Under the pieces are notes generated by a model that saw only the letters and a program-made list of their open reading frames with translations, did no database searches and was not told the origin of the DNA. Positions 1-10,679 of a stretch of DNA of 64,000 nucleotides are shown here, piece by piece (position 1 is the stretch's first letter; the number at the start of each line of letters is the position of its first letter). Origin of the DNA: Bacteroidota bacterium. GTDB lineage: Bacteria > Bacteroidota > Rhodothermia > Rhodothermales > UBA10348. Position numbers and translations under genes: made by a program. The stretch is taken from assembly GCA_029262835.1 (NCBI GenBank), contig JAJCYQ010000046.1, positions 1 through 64,000 of the forward strand, in the 5' to 3' direction.

Positions 1-141
1 CAAAGCCATCAAGGTCAAGTGCCGTGGATTCCGGAATAAGCAGCGGTTCGCAAACGCGATCTACTTCCATCTGGGAGGCCTCGACCTCTATCCTGAAGGC
101 GGTCAGTGAACGGTGCTACCCACACTAAGAATCGAAGAGCC
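1..141 (+). mobile_element. Right end of an ISL3-like insertion sequence (partial)
   Basis: The reading frame at 2-109 is open at the window edge and encodes the last 35 residues of a transposase, including KCRGFRNKQRF and HLGGLDLYP, before a TGA stop. A basic, aromatic GFRN-type tail is typical of ISL3-family transposase C-termini. About 25 bases beyond the stop, near 134-142, the sequence read on the minus strand begins GGGCTCTTCG. This resembles the outer end of ISL3-family terminal repeats, so the element boundary is placed near 141. The left part lies outside the window, so it cannot be told whether the element is intact. It ends only about 130 bp before the start codon of the next gene and could affect its expression. 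Family assignment is from memory of motif shapes. Confidence 0.55.
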
Positions 142-284
142 CGAGGGATAGACCCTTAGACAGGCCGTGCATAACCCGCAGCTGCCCGACGGGAAGGTAA
201 AAAGAAATCCGGATTTGGATTTGGGCACGGCAGGATGTAAAGTGTACGTGAACTTCAAAACAGAGGCCTGAAATGGTGTACGCC

Positions 285-2490
<2,206 letters not shown>

Positions 2491-2500
2491 AGGTGATACG

Positions 2501-3547
2501 ATGATCAAGCGATATTTTTTCTACCAGGTACTCTCGGTGTTTATCGCGTCCGGCACGCTGCTACTGGTAGGCTGTGACTCATCAGGGGGTGTGGCAGGTA
2601 CCATCTCAGAAGAGCCGAGCGGGCAGGTCGATACGACAACTGCTGGTGGAGATAACGGTACAGGAACAGAGAATCCCGTAGCCCCCCGGTACCCTTTTGC
2701 CTTTCAGACGAAGGAAGGCGTCTATGTTGGATACTTGTCTGACCTGTCGACTTTGAGGCTCCTACCTGAGACGTCTGGAATGATGCCAGTTACGTTTGAT
2801 CATGCCGGGAATGTGCTCGTCAGTACACATTTCCCAGAGTGTCGGATAGATTCGTGGTCACATTCGAACGTGAGTGAAATCGTCTCGACCTTCCTGGGCG
2901 TATGTATCCCTGTTTCACGATATGCCCATCGTCACGGAACGGACCTGAGTAAACTGGTATTGAACGAACCAGATCATCAGACATGGAATCCAGACGTATC
3001 GGTTTTCGATCTTGATTCGGGGGAGATGACGCGCATCGTAGATGGGGCAACGCCAATTGGTGTTGCGTCTGCAGGACGAATTATTACTCTCCATGGTGAG
3101 GGTGAGAAGTCCGATTCGGCCTACGTAAGGATTTATGATACTGAGGCGGGTCAATTTGAGAGTGAGCCCATTCTGATTCCTGGGCTCAGGACGACCCTTG
3201 CCTGGCACGTTGTTGTTGCGCACCACCGACAGGACATTGATCTACTTGTAGTTTCTGCCAGAGGGACGAGTCTTCTTACCGGTGAACCCATCACGGCCGT
3301 TTATTTATCACGGGGCCTGGAGCCGCTGGAGATGGTGTTTACAAGCACCAACTCTTTGCGGTCTGTCTTCCCTTCCAGTCGGAACATACTGTATGCTGAG
3401 ATGATGAGTGTCGGTGTTGGTCGGACACGAACCCAACTCATTCGTATCGATGTGACGAGACGGGATAATACATTCGATGTCGTACTGCCGGAAGCGGGTT
3501 TGCCGGCGAATACACAGACGATCACTGAGGTAGTTTTTGATGGATAG
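2501..3547 (+). CDS. Lipoprotein, paralogue A of a tandem pair
   Basis: This 348-residue protein starts MIKRYFFYQ and has a hydrophobic stretch ending in a lipobox LLVGC followed by DSS, so it is expected to be a lipoprotein. The ATG at 2501 is preceded by AGAGGTG and lies 10 bp after the peptidase stop, indicating an operon. After the Cys come a Gly/Thr/Asp-rich linker (QVDTTT then GGDNGTG) and a body with repeated beta-strand-like segments such as PIGVAS and LHGEGE, possibly a propeller. The next gene encodes a protein of the same length with the same block order (VDTTTxGGDxG, YISDLS/YLSDLS, ATPIGVAS, LHGEG, DSAYVR, ITAVY, IRID). I do not recognise a named family. Co-transcription with the peptidase suggests a shared role, which is inference. 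Confidence 0.8.
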   Translation: MIKRYFFYQVLSVFIASGTLLLVGCDSSGGVAGTISEEPSGQVDTTTAGGDNGTGTENPVAPRYPFAFQTKEGVYVGYLSDLSTLRLLPETSGMMPVTFDHAGNVLVSTHFPECRIDSWSHSNVSEIVSTFLGVCIPVSRYAHRHGTDLSKLVLNEPDHQTWNPDVSVFDLDSGEMTRIVDGATPIGVASAGRIITLHGEGEKSDSAYVRIYDTEAGQFESEPILIPGLRTTLAWHVVVAHHRQDIDLLVVSARGTSLLTGEPITAVYLSRGLEPLEMVFTSTNSLRSVFPSSRNILYAEMMSVGVGRTRTQLIRIDVTRRDNTFDVVLPEAGLPANTQTITEVVFDG

Positions 3548-3552
3548 ATAAC

Positions 3553-4599
3553 ATGGTCAATCCAACTATTCTTTTGAATGTGCTCCTAACGTTATTTCTG
3601 TCCGGCTTCTTTCTTGTGGCAGGCTGTGATTCGTCGGAGAGTGTGGACGGCAGAAGCCCAGATGAGCCGGGTGGACAGGTAGATACGACAACGTCCGGTG
3701 GGGACGACGGGTCCGGAACAGGTGATCCAGTAGTGCCCGGACCAGTAGAGCTGAAACACCGGATTGCATTCTGGACCGACGACGGCGTTTATACAGGCTA
3801 TATTTCGGATCTGTCGTCTCTCAAATTGCTTCCGGGAACAGCATCGATGACGACTCCATTTTCGTACAGTCACTCTGGGAATCTACTGCTGAGCGGACTT
3901 CGTAGATCTGCACAATCATGGAAAATGTCGGACCCTCCCGAGCTTGAAGCAGAGTTTGCCTTCGGTGCCCCCGTATGGAGTCCGCGCATGACACATGGTT
4001 TCGGAGAGGACAAAGTTGTGCTGAACACGCCAGATCATGTGCAATGGATTCCAGACATTTCCATAATGGATTTGAATACGGGGGAGAAGGACCTGTTGTA
4101 CGCTGGAGCCACACCGATTGGGGTTGCGTCCGGTGGGCGGGTTGTGACACTTCACGGTGAGGGAGCGTTGTCAGATTCGGCGTACGTCCGTCTGTTCAAT
4201 CCCGCTACGAAAACCTTCGAGAGCGAGCCGCTGTATATTCCCCGACTTGAGACTGTGCTGTTCTTTCATACGACGGTCGCCCACTATCGGGCTGACAAAG
4301 ATGTCCTCGTTGTATCAGCGTGGGGTAGGAGTACGCAATCAGGCGAGTTCATCACGGCCGTGTACGTGTCCGAAGGATTCGGCCCGCTCGAAATGGTGTT
4401 CGCAGCTTCCAACGGGATACTTTCAGTGTATGCGGCCAGTCGGGACATCATCTATGCCTCCCTGTCTGGGGATGGAAGTGGATGGAGACTCATCCGGATC
4501 GATGCCCGCCGACGGGACAACGCGATCAATGTCGTATTACCATCTGATTCTGTTCCGGAAATAACGTCGGTGCGTTCAGAGGTTATTTTTGACGGGTAA
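3553..4599 (+). CDS. Lipoprotein, paralogue B of a tandem pair
   Basis: This 348-residue protein begins MVNPTILLN and has a lipobox LVAGC followed by DSSESV. It starts 5 bp after the stop of paralogue A and is clearly a duplicate of it. Shared blocks include QVDTTTSGGDDGSG, the YISDLSSL strand, GATPIGVASGGRVVTLHGEG, SDSAYVRLF and VVLP near the C-terminus. The mid-protein cysteines seen in paralogue A are mostly missing here, so the copies have diverged. No named function is recognised. Its composition, like that of the two preceding genes, is less GC-rich than the genes after 4600, so the trio looks acquired together. Confidence 0.8.
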   Translation: MVNPTILLNVLLTLFLSGFFLVAGCDSSESVDGRSPDEPGGQVDTTTSGGDDGSGTGDPVVPGPVELKHRIAFWTDDGVYTGYISDLSSLKLLPGTASMTTPFSYSHSGNLLLSGLRRSAQSWKMSDPPELEAEFAFGAPVWSPRMTHGFGEDKVVLNTPDHVQWIPDISIMDLNTGEKDLLYAGATPIGVASGGRVVTLHGEGALSDSAYVRLFNPATKTFESEPLYIPRLETVLFFHTTVAHYRADKDVLVVSAWGRSTQSGEFITAVYVSEGFGPLEMVFAASNGILSVYAASRDIIYASLSGDGSGWRLIRIDARRRDNAINVVLPSDSVPEITSVRSEVIFDG

Positions 4600-4601
4600 T
4601 T

Positions 4602-5567
4602 TCAAAAGAGATGCTGGGCCAAGAGGCCTGCAACACGCGCATTCCGTTTCAGCAGCTCCATGTTGGCCTCGAGGGCGCGAGCGCCGAGGCGGGCGCGAAC
4701 GGCGTCCAGGAGGTAGGGTGTGACGCCCGATGGCGCGAGCGCCCGTGCGGCGGGGGCGGTCATGGCGGTGCGGACTACATTTTGGACTTCGTCCCAGTCG
4801 AGAGCCGTGTCTCCGGTGTGCGGCACGACGACGAGAATGGCTGCGCATAGGCCCATCCGGTCGCGCTCGCGCACAATGCGCGCGACTTCGGCGGCCGAAT
4901 TGCATCGGACATCGACTGCGTGCGGCGTTTCTCCGCAGTAAAAAGCGGGCAGGCAGTCCGTACCGTACCCGACGACAGGAACGCCGAGCGTTTCGAGGCG
5001 CTCGCGCGTGGCGGCCACGTCGAGAATGGCCTTGGGTCCGGCGCAGACGACGGTGATGGGGTAGCGGGAAAGCGCCAGCAGGTCGGCGCTCTCGTCGAGC
5101 GGCTCTGGCGCATGGAGCCGGAGGTGGACGCCGCCAATGCCGCCGGTCGCCATCACGCGAATTCCGGCGCGGTGCGCGGCGAGCATGGTTGTGGCGACGG
5201 TCGTCGCGCCCCGCGCGCCGCTCGCAAGGACGGCCGGAAGGTTGGCGAGGGAGGTTTTGACGGGGGTATCCTGGGGCGACCGGGCCATGTCTCGAGGGCC
5301 GCCAGGCTCGGCCGTGGGACTCGATTCCGATCCCGTACAAAAAAGGAGCGTCTCATCGAGCGAGAGGTTGCACCGGAGCGCGCCGCCGAGTACGGCGGAG
5401 GTCGACGCATCTACCCCCATTTCGAGGAGTATGCCATGCAGATCGCGCGCCAGGTCGCGGTTCGCGGGCCAGGGCAGGCCGTGGGACAGTACCGTGGTTT
5501 CGAGGGCCACGCGGGGCCTCCGTCCTGGGTCCGGAAGCGAACCGTCTGGCGCAGCGTGTTGGAGCAT
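4602..5567 (-). CDS. psuG: Pseudouridine-5'-phosphate glycosidase
   Basis: The enzyme reversibly cleaves pseudouridine 5'-phosphate to uracil and ribose 5-phosphate in pseudouridine breakdown. Family hallmarks are visible: ALETTVLSHGLPWPAN near residues 21-37, ATTVATTMLAAHRAGIRVMA followed by TGGIGGVH in the middle, CAGPKAILDVAATRERLETL, and VGYGTDCLPAFY. At 321 residues it is slightly longer than usual because of a Pro/Ser-rich insertion around residues 75-95 (ESSPTAEPGGPRD). It stands alone: no pseudouridine kinase (psuK) or transporter is next to it. It is transcribed away from the M28 peptidase gene, leaving a 43-bp intergenic region with a TATATTC-like element. Its stop faces the lipoprotein stop at 4599, only 2 bp away. 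Confidence 0.88.
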   Translation of the reverse strand: MLQHAAPDGSLPDPGRRPRVALETTVLSHGLPWPANRDLARDLHGILLEMGVDASTSAVLGGALRCNLSLDETLLFCTGSESSPTAEPGGPRDMARSPQDTPVKTSLANLPAVLASGARGATTVATTMLAAHRAGIRVMATGGIGGVHLRLHAPEPLDESADLLALSRYPITVVCAGPKAILDVAATRERLETLGVPVVGYGTDCLPAFYCGETPHAVDVRCNSAAEVARIVRERDRMGLCAAILVVVPHTGDTALDWDEVQNVVRTAMTAPAARALAPSGVTPYLLDAVRARLGARALEANMELLKRNARVAGLLAQHLF

Positions 5568-5610
5568 GAGGGACGTGCTATATTCGGTTATTCATCAACG
5601 GGCCCAAGAT

Positions 5611-6612
5611 ATGCGTCGCTCCCCCACATTCTCGCTGCTTTTCCTGTTTTTCCTGCCGATCGTGCTGCCTGCCTGCGGCGGGGACGGGGCCCCGGATACG
5701 GGCCCGAATGCCGATGGTGCGCCCGCCGCGACCGCGGGTATGGACACGGAGCGGATGCTGGGCCACGTCGAAGAATTGGCTTCTGACCGGTATGAAGGAC
5801 GACTGACGGGCACGCCGGCGGCCGAGCGCACGCGGCGGTATCTCATAAGGCACCTTGAGGAAAGCGGTGCCGTGCCGTGCGTGGCAGCGCGGCCGCAGCC
5901 CGACAGCCTGTCGGCATGGGAGCACATGGCGCCCGTCGAAGAAGGGTCGGATCGGAATCTGGTGAATGTCCTCGCAGTGGTGCCTGGCGCGGGTGGTGCG
6001 GCAGACGGCTCCGGCGCCGCCGGTTCGCCGCGGATCGTTGTATCGGCCCACTATGATCACCTCGGCGTGCGGGGTGGCGAGATCTATAACGGCGCCGACG
6101 ATAACGCGTCGGGCACGGCGCTGCTTCTGGAACTGGCGCGCCATGTGGCGGCGAGTCCACTCCGGCACCCGGTCGTGTTCGCCTTTTTCGACTACGAGGA
6201 GGGGGGGCTGCGCGGCGCGCGGGCTTTTGTAGATGCGCCCTGCGGCGCGGGTGACATCGCGCTGAACATCAACCTGGATATGGTCAGCCGCAGTGAAGAG
6301 GGCGTTCTCTATGCGGCCGGTACGCGGCACTGGCCAGAGCTCCGCCCGGTACTCGAGTCGGTCAGTGTGCCCGCCGGCATGCGCATCGCCTTCGGGCACG
6401 ACGAGCCGGGGACGGGAAGCGATGACTGGACGTTTGCGTCCGACCACGCTCCGTTCCACCGCGCGGGCATTCCGTTCGTGTACTTCGGGGTCGAAGATCA
6501 CGCAGGATATCACCAGCCGACCGACGATTTCGATCAGATTACGCCTGAATTCTACCGCGCCGTGGGCCGGTTCATTCCGCGCGTCCTGGAGGCGTTCGAT
6601 GCCGCCCAATGA
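5611..6612 (+). CDS. M28-family zinc aminopeptidase, lipoprotein
   Basis: The 333-residue protein starts MRRSPTFSLL, with a hydrophobic core and lipobox VLPAC at Cys22, so it should be membrane-anchored outside the cytoplasm. The M28 di-zinc ligands are all visible in order: HYDHLG (about 150), GADDN (about 161), YEEGG (about 195), NLDMV (about 222) and DHAGYHQPTDD (about 297). The general base Glu is in the YEEGG motif. It probably cleaves N-terminal residues from extracytoplasmic peptides. An upstream in-frame extension exists, but the ATG at 5611 is preferred because it gives a clean lipoprotein signal. The gene overlaps the following MOSC gene by 14 bp. Confidence 0.88.
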   Translation: MRRSPTFSLLFLFFLPIVLPACGGDGAPDTGPNADGAPAATAGMDTERMLGHVEELASDRYEGRLTGTPAAERTRRYLIRHLEESGAVPCVAARPQPDSLSAWEHMAPVEEGSDRNLVNVLAVVPGAGGAADGSGAAGSPRIVVSAHYDHLGVRGGEIYNGADDNASGTALLLELARHVAASPLRHPVVFAFFDYEEGGLRGARAFVDAPCGAGDIALNINLDMVSRSEEGVLYAAGTRHWPELRPVLESVSVPAGMRIAFGHDEPGTGSDDWTFASDHAPFHRAGIPFVYFGVEDHAGYHQPTDDFDQITPEFYRAVGRFIPRVLEAFDAAQ

Positions 6613-7444
6613 CGTGCAGAAAACGGTCCCGGAGTCTATTGTCCGTCGGCGTGTGGTATCGCTCCACGTGTATCCGCTCAAGGGCGGACGGGCGCTCGAT
6701 CTCGACCGGCTCGTAATTACGCCGCAGGGCGCCGAAGGGGACCGCATATGGATGGTGGTCGATGCAGAGGGTGCGTTTGTGTCTCAGCGCAGTGCGCCCG
6801 GTATGGCGCGCATCGTGGCAACGCCAGCGGAGGATGGCGGCCTGCGCCTCTCGTGGGATTCGCTGGATGCGCGGGAGGCGCCTGCGCCGGGCCTCATCGT
6901 TCCGGCCGCTGCGGGTGATGCGCTCCCCCTGGACGTGTTTGGCCGCGCGGTGACCGGGGTCGATGCGGGTGACGAGGCGGCCGACTGGTTGTCGGAGGCG
7001 CTCTGCATGCGGGCGCGCCTCGTCTCAGCGCGCACGGCGGCTGGTCATTATGTGGATGCCGCGCCGCTGCTGGTGACGACGACCGCGAGTCTCGCGGACC
7101 TTCGCACGGATGAGCCGATGCCCATGGACCGCTTTCGCCCGAACATTGTCGTTGAAACGAGCGTGCCGTGGGAAGAAGACGCGTGGGCGCACCTGGACGT
7201 TTCGGGCGTTGCGGGGCCGGATGGCACGCACCCCGTTCGGCTGCGAGTTGTTAAACCCTGTCTGCGGTGCAGTGTGCCCGCGCACGACCAGCGAACCGGA
7301 GCCAGAACCCGCGAACCAGTCGCGGCGCTTGCCCGCCAGCGGCGCGTCGAGAGGGGCGTTGCCTTTGGGGTGTATGTGACGTTGGACGCTACGAAAGGCC
7401 CAAGTGGCGAATCGGGAACCCGAATAACCGTTATTAAAGAGTAA
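6599..7444 (+). CDS. MOSC domain protein (mARC-like)
   Basis: This is a 281-residue protein with an N-terminal MOSC beta-barrel segment (VVSLHVYPLKGGRALDLDRL, EGDRIWMVVD) and a C-terminal MOSC domain. The C-terminal part includes MDRFRPNIVVE and a KPCLRC motif near residue 220, where the first Cys is the likely molybdenum ligand in this family. Members bind sulfurated molybdenum cofactor and reduce N-hydroxylated substrates or move sulfur. The start at 6599 is inside the end of the M28 gene (14-bp overlap), implying translational coupling. A longer upstream reading frame exists, but it is out of frame with the M28 protein and looks spurious. The exact substrate cannot be told. Confidence 0.85.
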   Translation: MPPNDVQKTVPESIVRRRVVSLHVYPLKGGRALDLDRLVITPQGAEGDRIWMVVDAEGAFVSQRSAPGMARIVATPAEDGGLRLSWDSLDAREAPAPGLIVPAAAGDALPLDVFGRAVTGVDAGDEAADWLSEALCMRARLVSARTAAGHYVDAAPLLVTTTASLADLRTDEPMPMDRFRPNIVVETSVPWEEDAWAHLDVSGVAGPDGTHPVRLRVVKPCLRCSVPAHDQRTGARTREPVAALARQRRVERGVAFGVYVTLDATKGPSGESGTRITVIKE

Positions 7445-7516
7445 ACGGACTTTCGGTTAATCTTCAAATTTCTTTACTTGGGGGAGTCCGGCGAAAACTA
7501 ATTGCCGTTATTGCCC

Positions 7517-8041
7517 ATGGAAGTTCCACGAACCGGCTTTTTCAGTGGTCATGTCCTGGTCCTGAACCAGGACTATCGCGCCATTACGATCACGAGTGTG
7601 CAGCGTGCCATTGTGCTCGTACTGCTCCAGAAGGCGGAACTCGTGGTGGCAGAGGACGACCGGTTTGTGCATTCGCCGAGTCAGGCCCTGCCTTGGCCGA
7701 GCATTGTGCGGCTCAAGCGCTACGTGCATGTGCCGTACAAGCGCATCATGCTGACGCGGCGCAATGTGTTCCAGCGCGACCAGGGCCGCTGCCAGTACTG
7801 CGGATCGCGCGACAAGCTGACCATTGACCACGTCTTTCCCAAGTCCCGCGGCGGACGCGATACGTGGGAGAACCTGGTGGCGGCCTGCGTGCCGTGCAAC
7901 AACCGGAAGGGGAACCGGACACCCGAGGAAGCTGGATTCACGCTCAGCCGCAAGCCGTTCCGGCCCAGCTACGTCATGTATATACGGGATTTCGTGGGTG
8001 CCCTGGACGATACCTGGAAGCCGTACCTGTTTTTGTCGTGA
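7517..8041 (+). CDS. HNH endonuclease family protein
   Basis: This 174-residue protein opens with the VLVLNQDYRAITITSVQRAI block typical of a widespread small HNH family in Bacteroidota and Cyanobacteria. The nuclease core includes CQYCG near residue 92, LTIDHVFPKSRGG (the catalytic His region, about 102-114), NLVAACVPCNNRKGNRTPEE, and a C-terminal aromatic tail. The paired CxxC motifs should bind structural zinc. In-frame TTG codons occur upstream at 7502 and 7511. The ATG at 7517 is chosen because the protein homology appears to begin there, although the only purine-rich stretch (7481-7487) is distant. The cellular role of this family is not established. It is not next to a methylase, so restriction is not implied. 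Confidence 0.85.
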   Translation: MEVPRTGFFSGHVLVLNQDYRAITITSVQRAIVLVLLQKAELVVAEDDRFVHSPSQALPWPSIVRLKRYVHVPYKRIMLTRRNVFQRDQGRCQYCGSRDKLTIDHVFPKSRGGRDTWENLVAACVPCNNRKGNRTPEEAGFTLSRKPFRPSYVMYIRDFVGALDDTWKPYLFLS

Positions 8042-8137
8042 CGTGGTTTTGCGCCAATTATTGACACGATGTGCGGCGAGGCGGCCGAACCCGCGGCGAC
8101 GCGGTTGGTTCAGGACTCGACACAAACCCAATAAGCC

Positions 8138-8608
8138 ATGGCACACCCCGAACCCCCTCGCGAAAGCACTTCAGCACGCATGCTGGCACGCGTGGCGATC
8201 GCGCTGCCCGTCGTGCTCTTCCTACTCTCCGGGCATCAGCTCAAGACGGCGCTGGATCTTTCCGCGACGCGGACCACGGGATCGCTGGTGTGGGCCGACG
8301 TCGTGCGCTATGAGCGTTCGGATCGAAAGGATGTGACGCAGGTGGAACTGGATCTGCGCGCGGCCATGCCGGACGGGTCCATTTACGAGCGAAACCGGTT
8401 GGCGCTTCCGTACTCGATCGGGCACCGCGTGGAGGCCGAATCGCTACTCGTCCGGATTGACCCGGCGGCGAGTCAGGAGGTCGTGATAGACAAGATCGTG
8501 CGTACGCAGGTGTGGATTGCCCGCTCCAATGCCGTCATGGCGCTGATTGCCGCGCTCATGGCCTCGTGGGGCGTCTGGGCGTGGAACCGTTGGCTGCGAT
8601 CGCACTGA
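8138..8608 (+). CDS. Small membrane protein, two predicted transmembrane helices
   Basis: A 156-residue protein with a hydrophobic helix at about residues 17-33 (ARVAIALPVVLFLLSG), a soluble stretch of about 100 residues (DVTQVELDLRAAMPDGSIY, GHRVEAESLLVRIDP), and a second helix near the C-terminus (MALIAALMASWGVWAW). The loop between the helices would face outside. The layout resembles DUF3592-like proteins, but the similarity is weak. It follows the HNH gene by about 100 bp and is followed by about 700 bp without a convincing gene. The function is unknown. Confidence 0.65.
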   Translation: MAHPEPPRESTSARMLARVAIALPVVLFLLSGHQLKTALDLSATRTTGSLVWADVVRYERSDRKDVTQVELDLRAAMPDGSIYERNRLALPYSIGHRVEAESLLVRIDPAASQEVVIDKIVRTQVWIARSNAVMALIAALMASWGVWAWNRWLRSH

Positions 8609-9319
8609 AACACCGGAGTGCTGCTTTTTCGGCGCACGAATGAAGCGATATTTGGTGCGCGAATGGCGCGATTTACGGCCCTTCAGGCCCAAAACGGCCC
8701 ATATTAGCCATATACGGTGTTTTTGAGCATTTCACCTCGCGAAATCGTGGCGGGATGTGGGGTCGGAATGGCGCGTTCCTCCCAGTGCGTGGCGCGGATC
8801 TTGGAACGAATGGCGCGCACGGGGCCTCGGGTGGCGGTGCTCAATATGGTTTTGGCGCCGTAATTTCAGAACATCCGGTGGACTGGCTGGGGATCGAAAA
8901 GGGATCGCGTGCAGATCGCGTGCAGATCGAGTGGGGATCGCGTGCAGAACAAATACTCCCCGGCTCAGGAAAGGAAGAAGTCGCAGCGCCAGTCGACCTG
9001 GAATCAGCGCCACGAGTAGCGGGGCGAAAGGTAGAGCGTCAAATTAGTTGTGATTGGCGCCATCTCAGGTAGACTACGCGCCATTTGGAGTGAGATGAGC
9101 GCCACGCGGCGTGAGATGCGCGCCAGAAAGGAGCATCATTTCGCCACGAATTTTGTGTTCCGGCGATCGTATCGAACCGAAAAAACGGTCCATGCGCGGC
9201 GTATGGGCCGCTTTCGAGGGCAGATGTAATGGAATCGCGCCACTCTGGCCTCGCAGAGCACGCCCTCGCGGAGCATTCCCCCGCAGAGCACACCCCCTGG
9301 TAGCCCCCAACACTCCTGC
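8609..9319. other. 700-bp non-coding stretch rich in TGGCGC/GCGCCA words
   Basis: No convincing gene is seen. The left part carries several TGGCGC words (near 8664, 8769, 8790, 8811). The right part carries the reverse complement GCGCCA (near 8979, 9005, 9057, 9080, 9099, 9119, 9237), often spaced about 20-25 bp. Short direct repeats are also present: ATCGCGTGCAGA units at about 8910-8950 and CGCAGAGCA/CGCGGAGCA units at about 9255-9295. Small frames here translate into repetitive WR-SH-type peptides, which are probably meaningless. Confidence 0.5.
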
Positions 9320-10384
9320 CTACCGCACCACGCCGCGCCGGAATTCAGTCGGTTCGTCCGGGTAGAGGTGACCTACGAGGCCAGCGTACCCGTTGAAGAG
9401 CTGCGTCGGAATACGCTCTATCCGGTCTTCATCCAGGAAGTGTCGCTCCTGCGCCTGCGTCCACCTCGGGTGGGGAAGGTTCGGGTTGACGTTCGACAGG
9501 AAGCCGTATTCTTTCGGGAACAGATCCTGCCAGAACGTCGGCGGCTGCTCGTCCACGAACTCAATGCGTGAGATTGCCTTCGCGCCCTTGTATCCATATT
9601 TCCAGGGCAGCACGAGGCGCAGCGGAGAGCCATTCTGTTTGGGCAGCGGCTCGCCGTACATGCCCGTCGCGACGAATGCCAGCTCGTTCGTCGCCTCATC
9701 CATGCGCAGCGCTTCGTAATATGGAAAGTCGAACCACCGGGCATTGCGGATGCCCGGCATTTCCTTCGGCCGGTCGACGCTGTAGAAGCGCACGTGCGTG
9801 GCCTTCGACAGCGGCTTGCAGGCGGCAATAAGGCCAGCCAGCGGAAAGCCTATCCAGGGGATGGTCATGGACCAGGCTTCTACGCACCGAAAGCGGCATA
9901 TCCGTTCCTCAATGCCGATCTGCCTTATCAGGTCGTCGACATCGAAGGTTGTTTTCTCTTCGACCAGCCCGCGTACTTCGATCGTGTGTGGGAACGGGTT
10001 GTAATCGCCCGTAAGCGGCCACACGGTTTTCAGGTCACCCTGGCTGATGAATTCGTAGTAGTTGTTGTAGGACGATGCCGCCAGGCGCGACGTCTGGGGG
10101 CGCTCGGGGACGACATAGTCGGCATTCCGCGTGGCCGGAAGGCCGGTGCGCGGAGCGTTCTCTGGGATGGTATCGAGCGGGCCGTCGGGATCACCCGTGG
10201 AGCGCCCTGGGTCGCCGGTCGTGATGCCTCCAGTCGCCAGGCCTCCTCCCACGCCGAGCGTGGTCGCAGCAATGCCGCCAAGTCCCAGCTTCCGAATGAA
10301 CCGGCGGCGAGAGTGATAGGCGCTCTGCGACGTGGCGTCGCGTTCGGCAATGTGCCAGTCAGGGCGGAGATGTATTTGTGCCAT
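9320..10384 (-). CDS. msrP: Periplasmic protein-methionine-sulfoxide reductase, catalytic subunit MsrP (YedY)
   Basis: This is a molybdopterin enzyme that repairs oxidised methionines in envelope proteins. The Tat signal SRRRFIRKLG is at residues 25-34, followed by a Gly/Ala-rich hydrophobic stretch. The catalytic region RFRCVEAWSMTIPWIGFPL is near residue 160-180, and its Cys is the Mo ligand. Other family blocks are KPLSKATHVRFYS, GMYGEPLPKQNGSPLRLVLP and WKYGYKGAKAISRIEF. The length of 354 residues is normal. The usual haem membrane partner MsrQ is not adjacent, so the electron donor is elsewhere or different. Its start is 71 bp from the divergent TPP riboswitch. Confidence 0.92.
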   Translation of the reverse strand: MAQIHLRPDWHIAERDATSQSAYHSRRRFIRKLGLGGIAATTLGVGGGLATGGITTGDPGRSTGDPDGPLDTIPENAPRTGLPATRNADYVVPERPQTSRLAASSYNNYYEFISQGDLKTVWPLTGDYNPFPHTIEVRGLVEEKTTFDVDDLIRQIGIEERICRFRCVEAWSMTIPWIGFPLAGLIAACKPLSKATHVRFYSVDRPKEMPGIRNARWFDFPYYEALRMDEATNELAFVATGMYGEPLPKQNGSPLRLVLPWKYGYKGAKAISRIEFVDEQPPTFWQDLFPKEYGFLSNVNPNLPHPRWTQAQERHFLDEDRIERIPTQLFNGYAGLVGHLYPDEPTEFRRGVVR

Positions 10385-10455
10385 GATTCAACAACTTTTG
10401 ATTGGCAACGTTGTGCGCGGCCGCTTGTTCGGTACTACCTTGCCATCATTCTGTT

Positions 10456-10543
10456 AGGGGTGCCCGAAGGCTGTTACACCGCCTGCCATGGGCTGAGAGC
10501 ATACCCTCTGAACCTGATCCGGATCATGCCGGCGAAGGAAAAC
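10456..10543 (+). promoter_or_regulatory. TPP (THI-box) riboswitch
   Basis: The conserved THI-element blocks are present in order: AGGGGTGCCC at 10456-10465, GGGCTGAGA at 10490-10498, ACCCTCTGAACCTGATC at 10503-10519, and ATGCCGGCGAAGGAAA at 10526-10541. It senses thiamine pyrophosphate. It lies on the plus strand about 140 nt upstream of the TonB receptor start, so it should repress that gene when TPP is plentiful. Confidence 0.95.
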
Positions 10544-10635
10544 GGACACGCTGCCGCGCGCGGCTTCGTGATGAGGGTATGCGACCCGGGGTGCTCCTGA
10601 CGGAATCTGTTCCGTTTATGTGACGATTCCTGTGG

Positions 10636-10657
10636 CCAAGGTCACTTGGAGCTTTTT
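10636..10657 (+). terminator. Candidate riboswitch-controlled intrinsic terminator
   Basis: The stem CCAAG (10636-10640), loop GTCA and CTTGG (10645-10649) are followed after three bases by five T residues at 10653-10657. The stem is short (5 bp). The hairpin lies between the THI box and the start codon, as expected for a transcription-terminating expression platform. The competing antiterminator was not worked out. Confidence 0.5.
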
Positions 10658-10679
10658 ACACCCGAACCCTCCGCATATC

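Noticed and set aside
5137-5610. Long N-terminal extension of the M28 peptidase
   Set aside because: It overlaps psuG on the other strand and would bury the lipoprotein signal that starts at 5611.
9039-9293. Minus-strand frame with FWRASH/WRSSH repeats
   Set aside because: The repeats follow from the GCGCCA word spacing. There is no ribosome site and no known domain, so I treat the region as non-coding.
9794-10600. Plus-strand frame of 268 codons opposite msrP
   Set aside because: It is a shadow of the msrP gene, whose Tat signal and catalytic motif are clear on the minus strand. It also runs through the TPP riboswitch.
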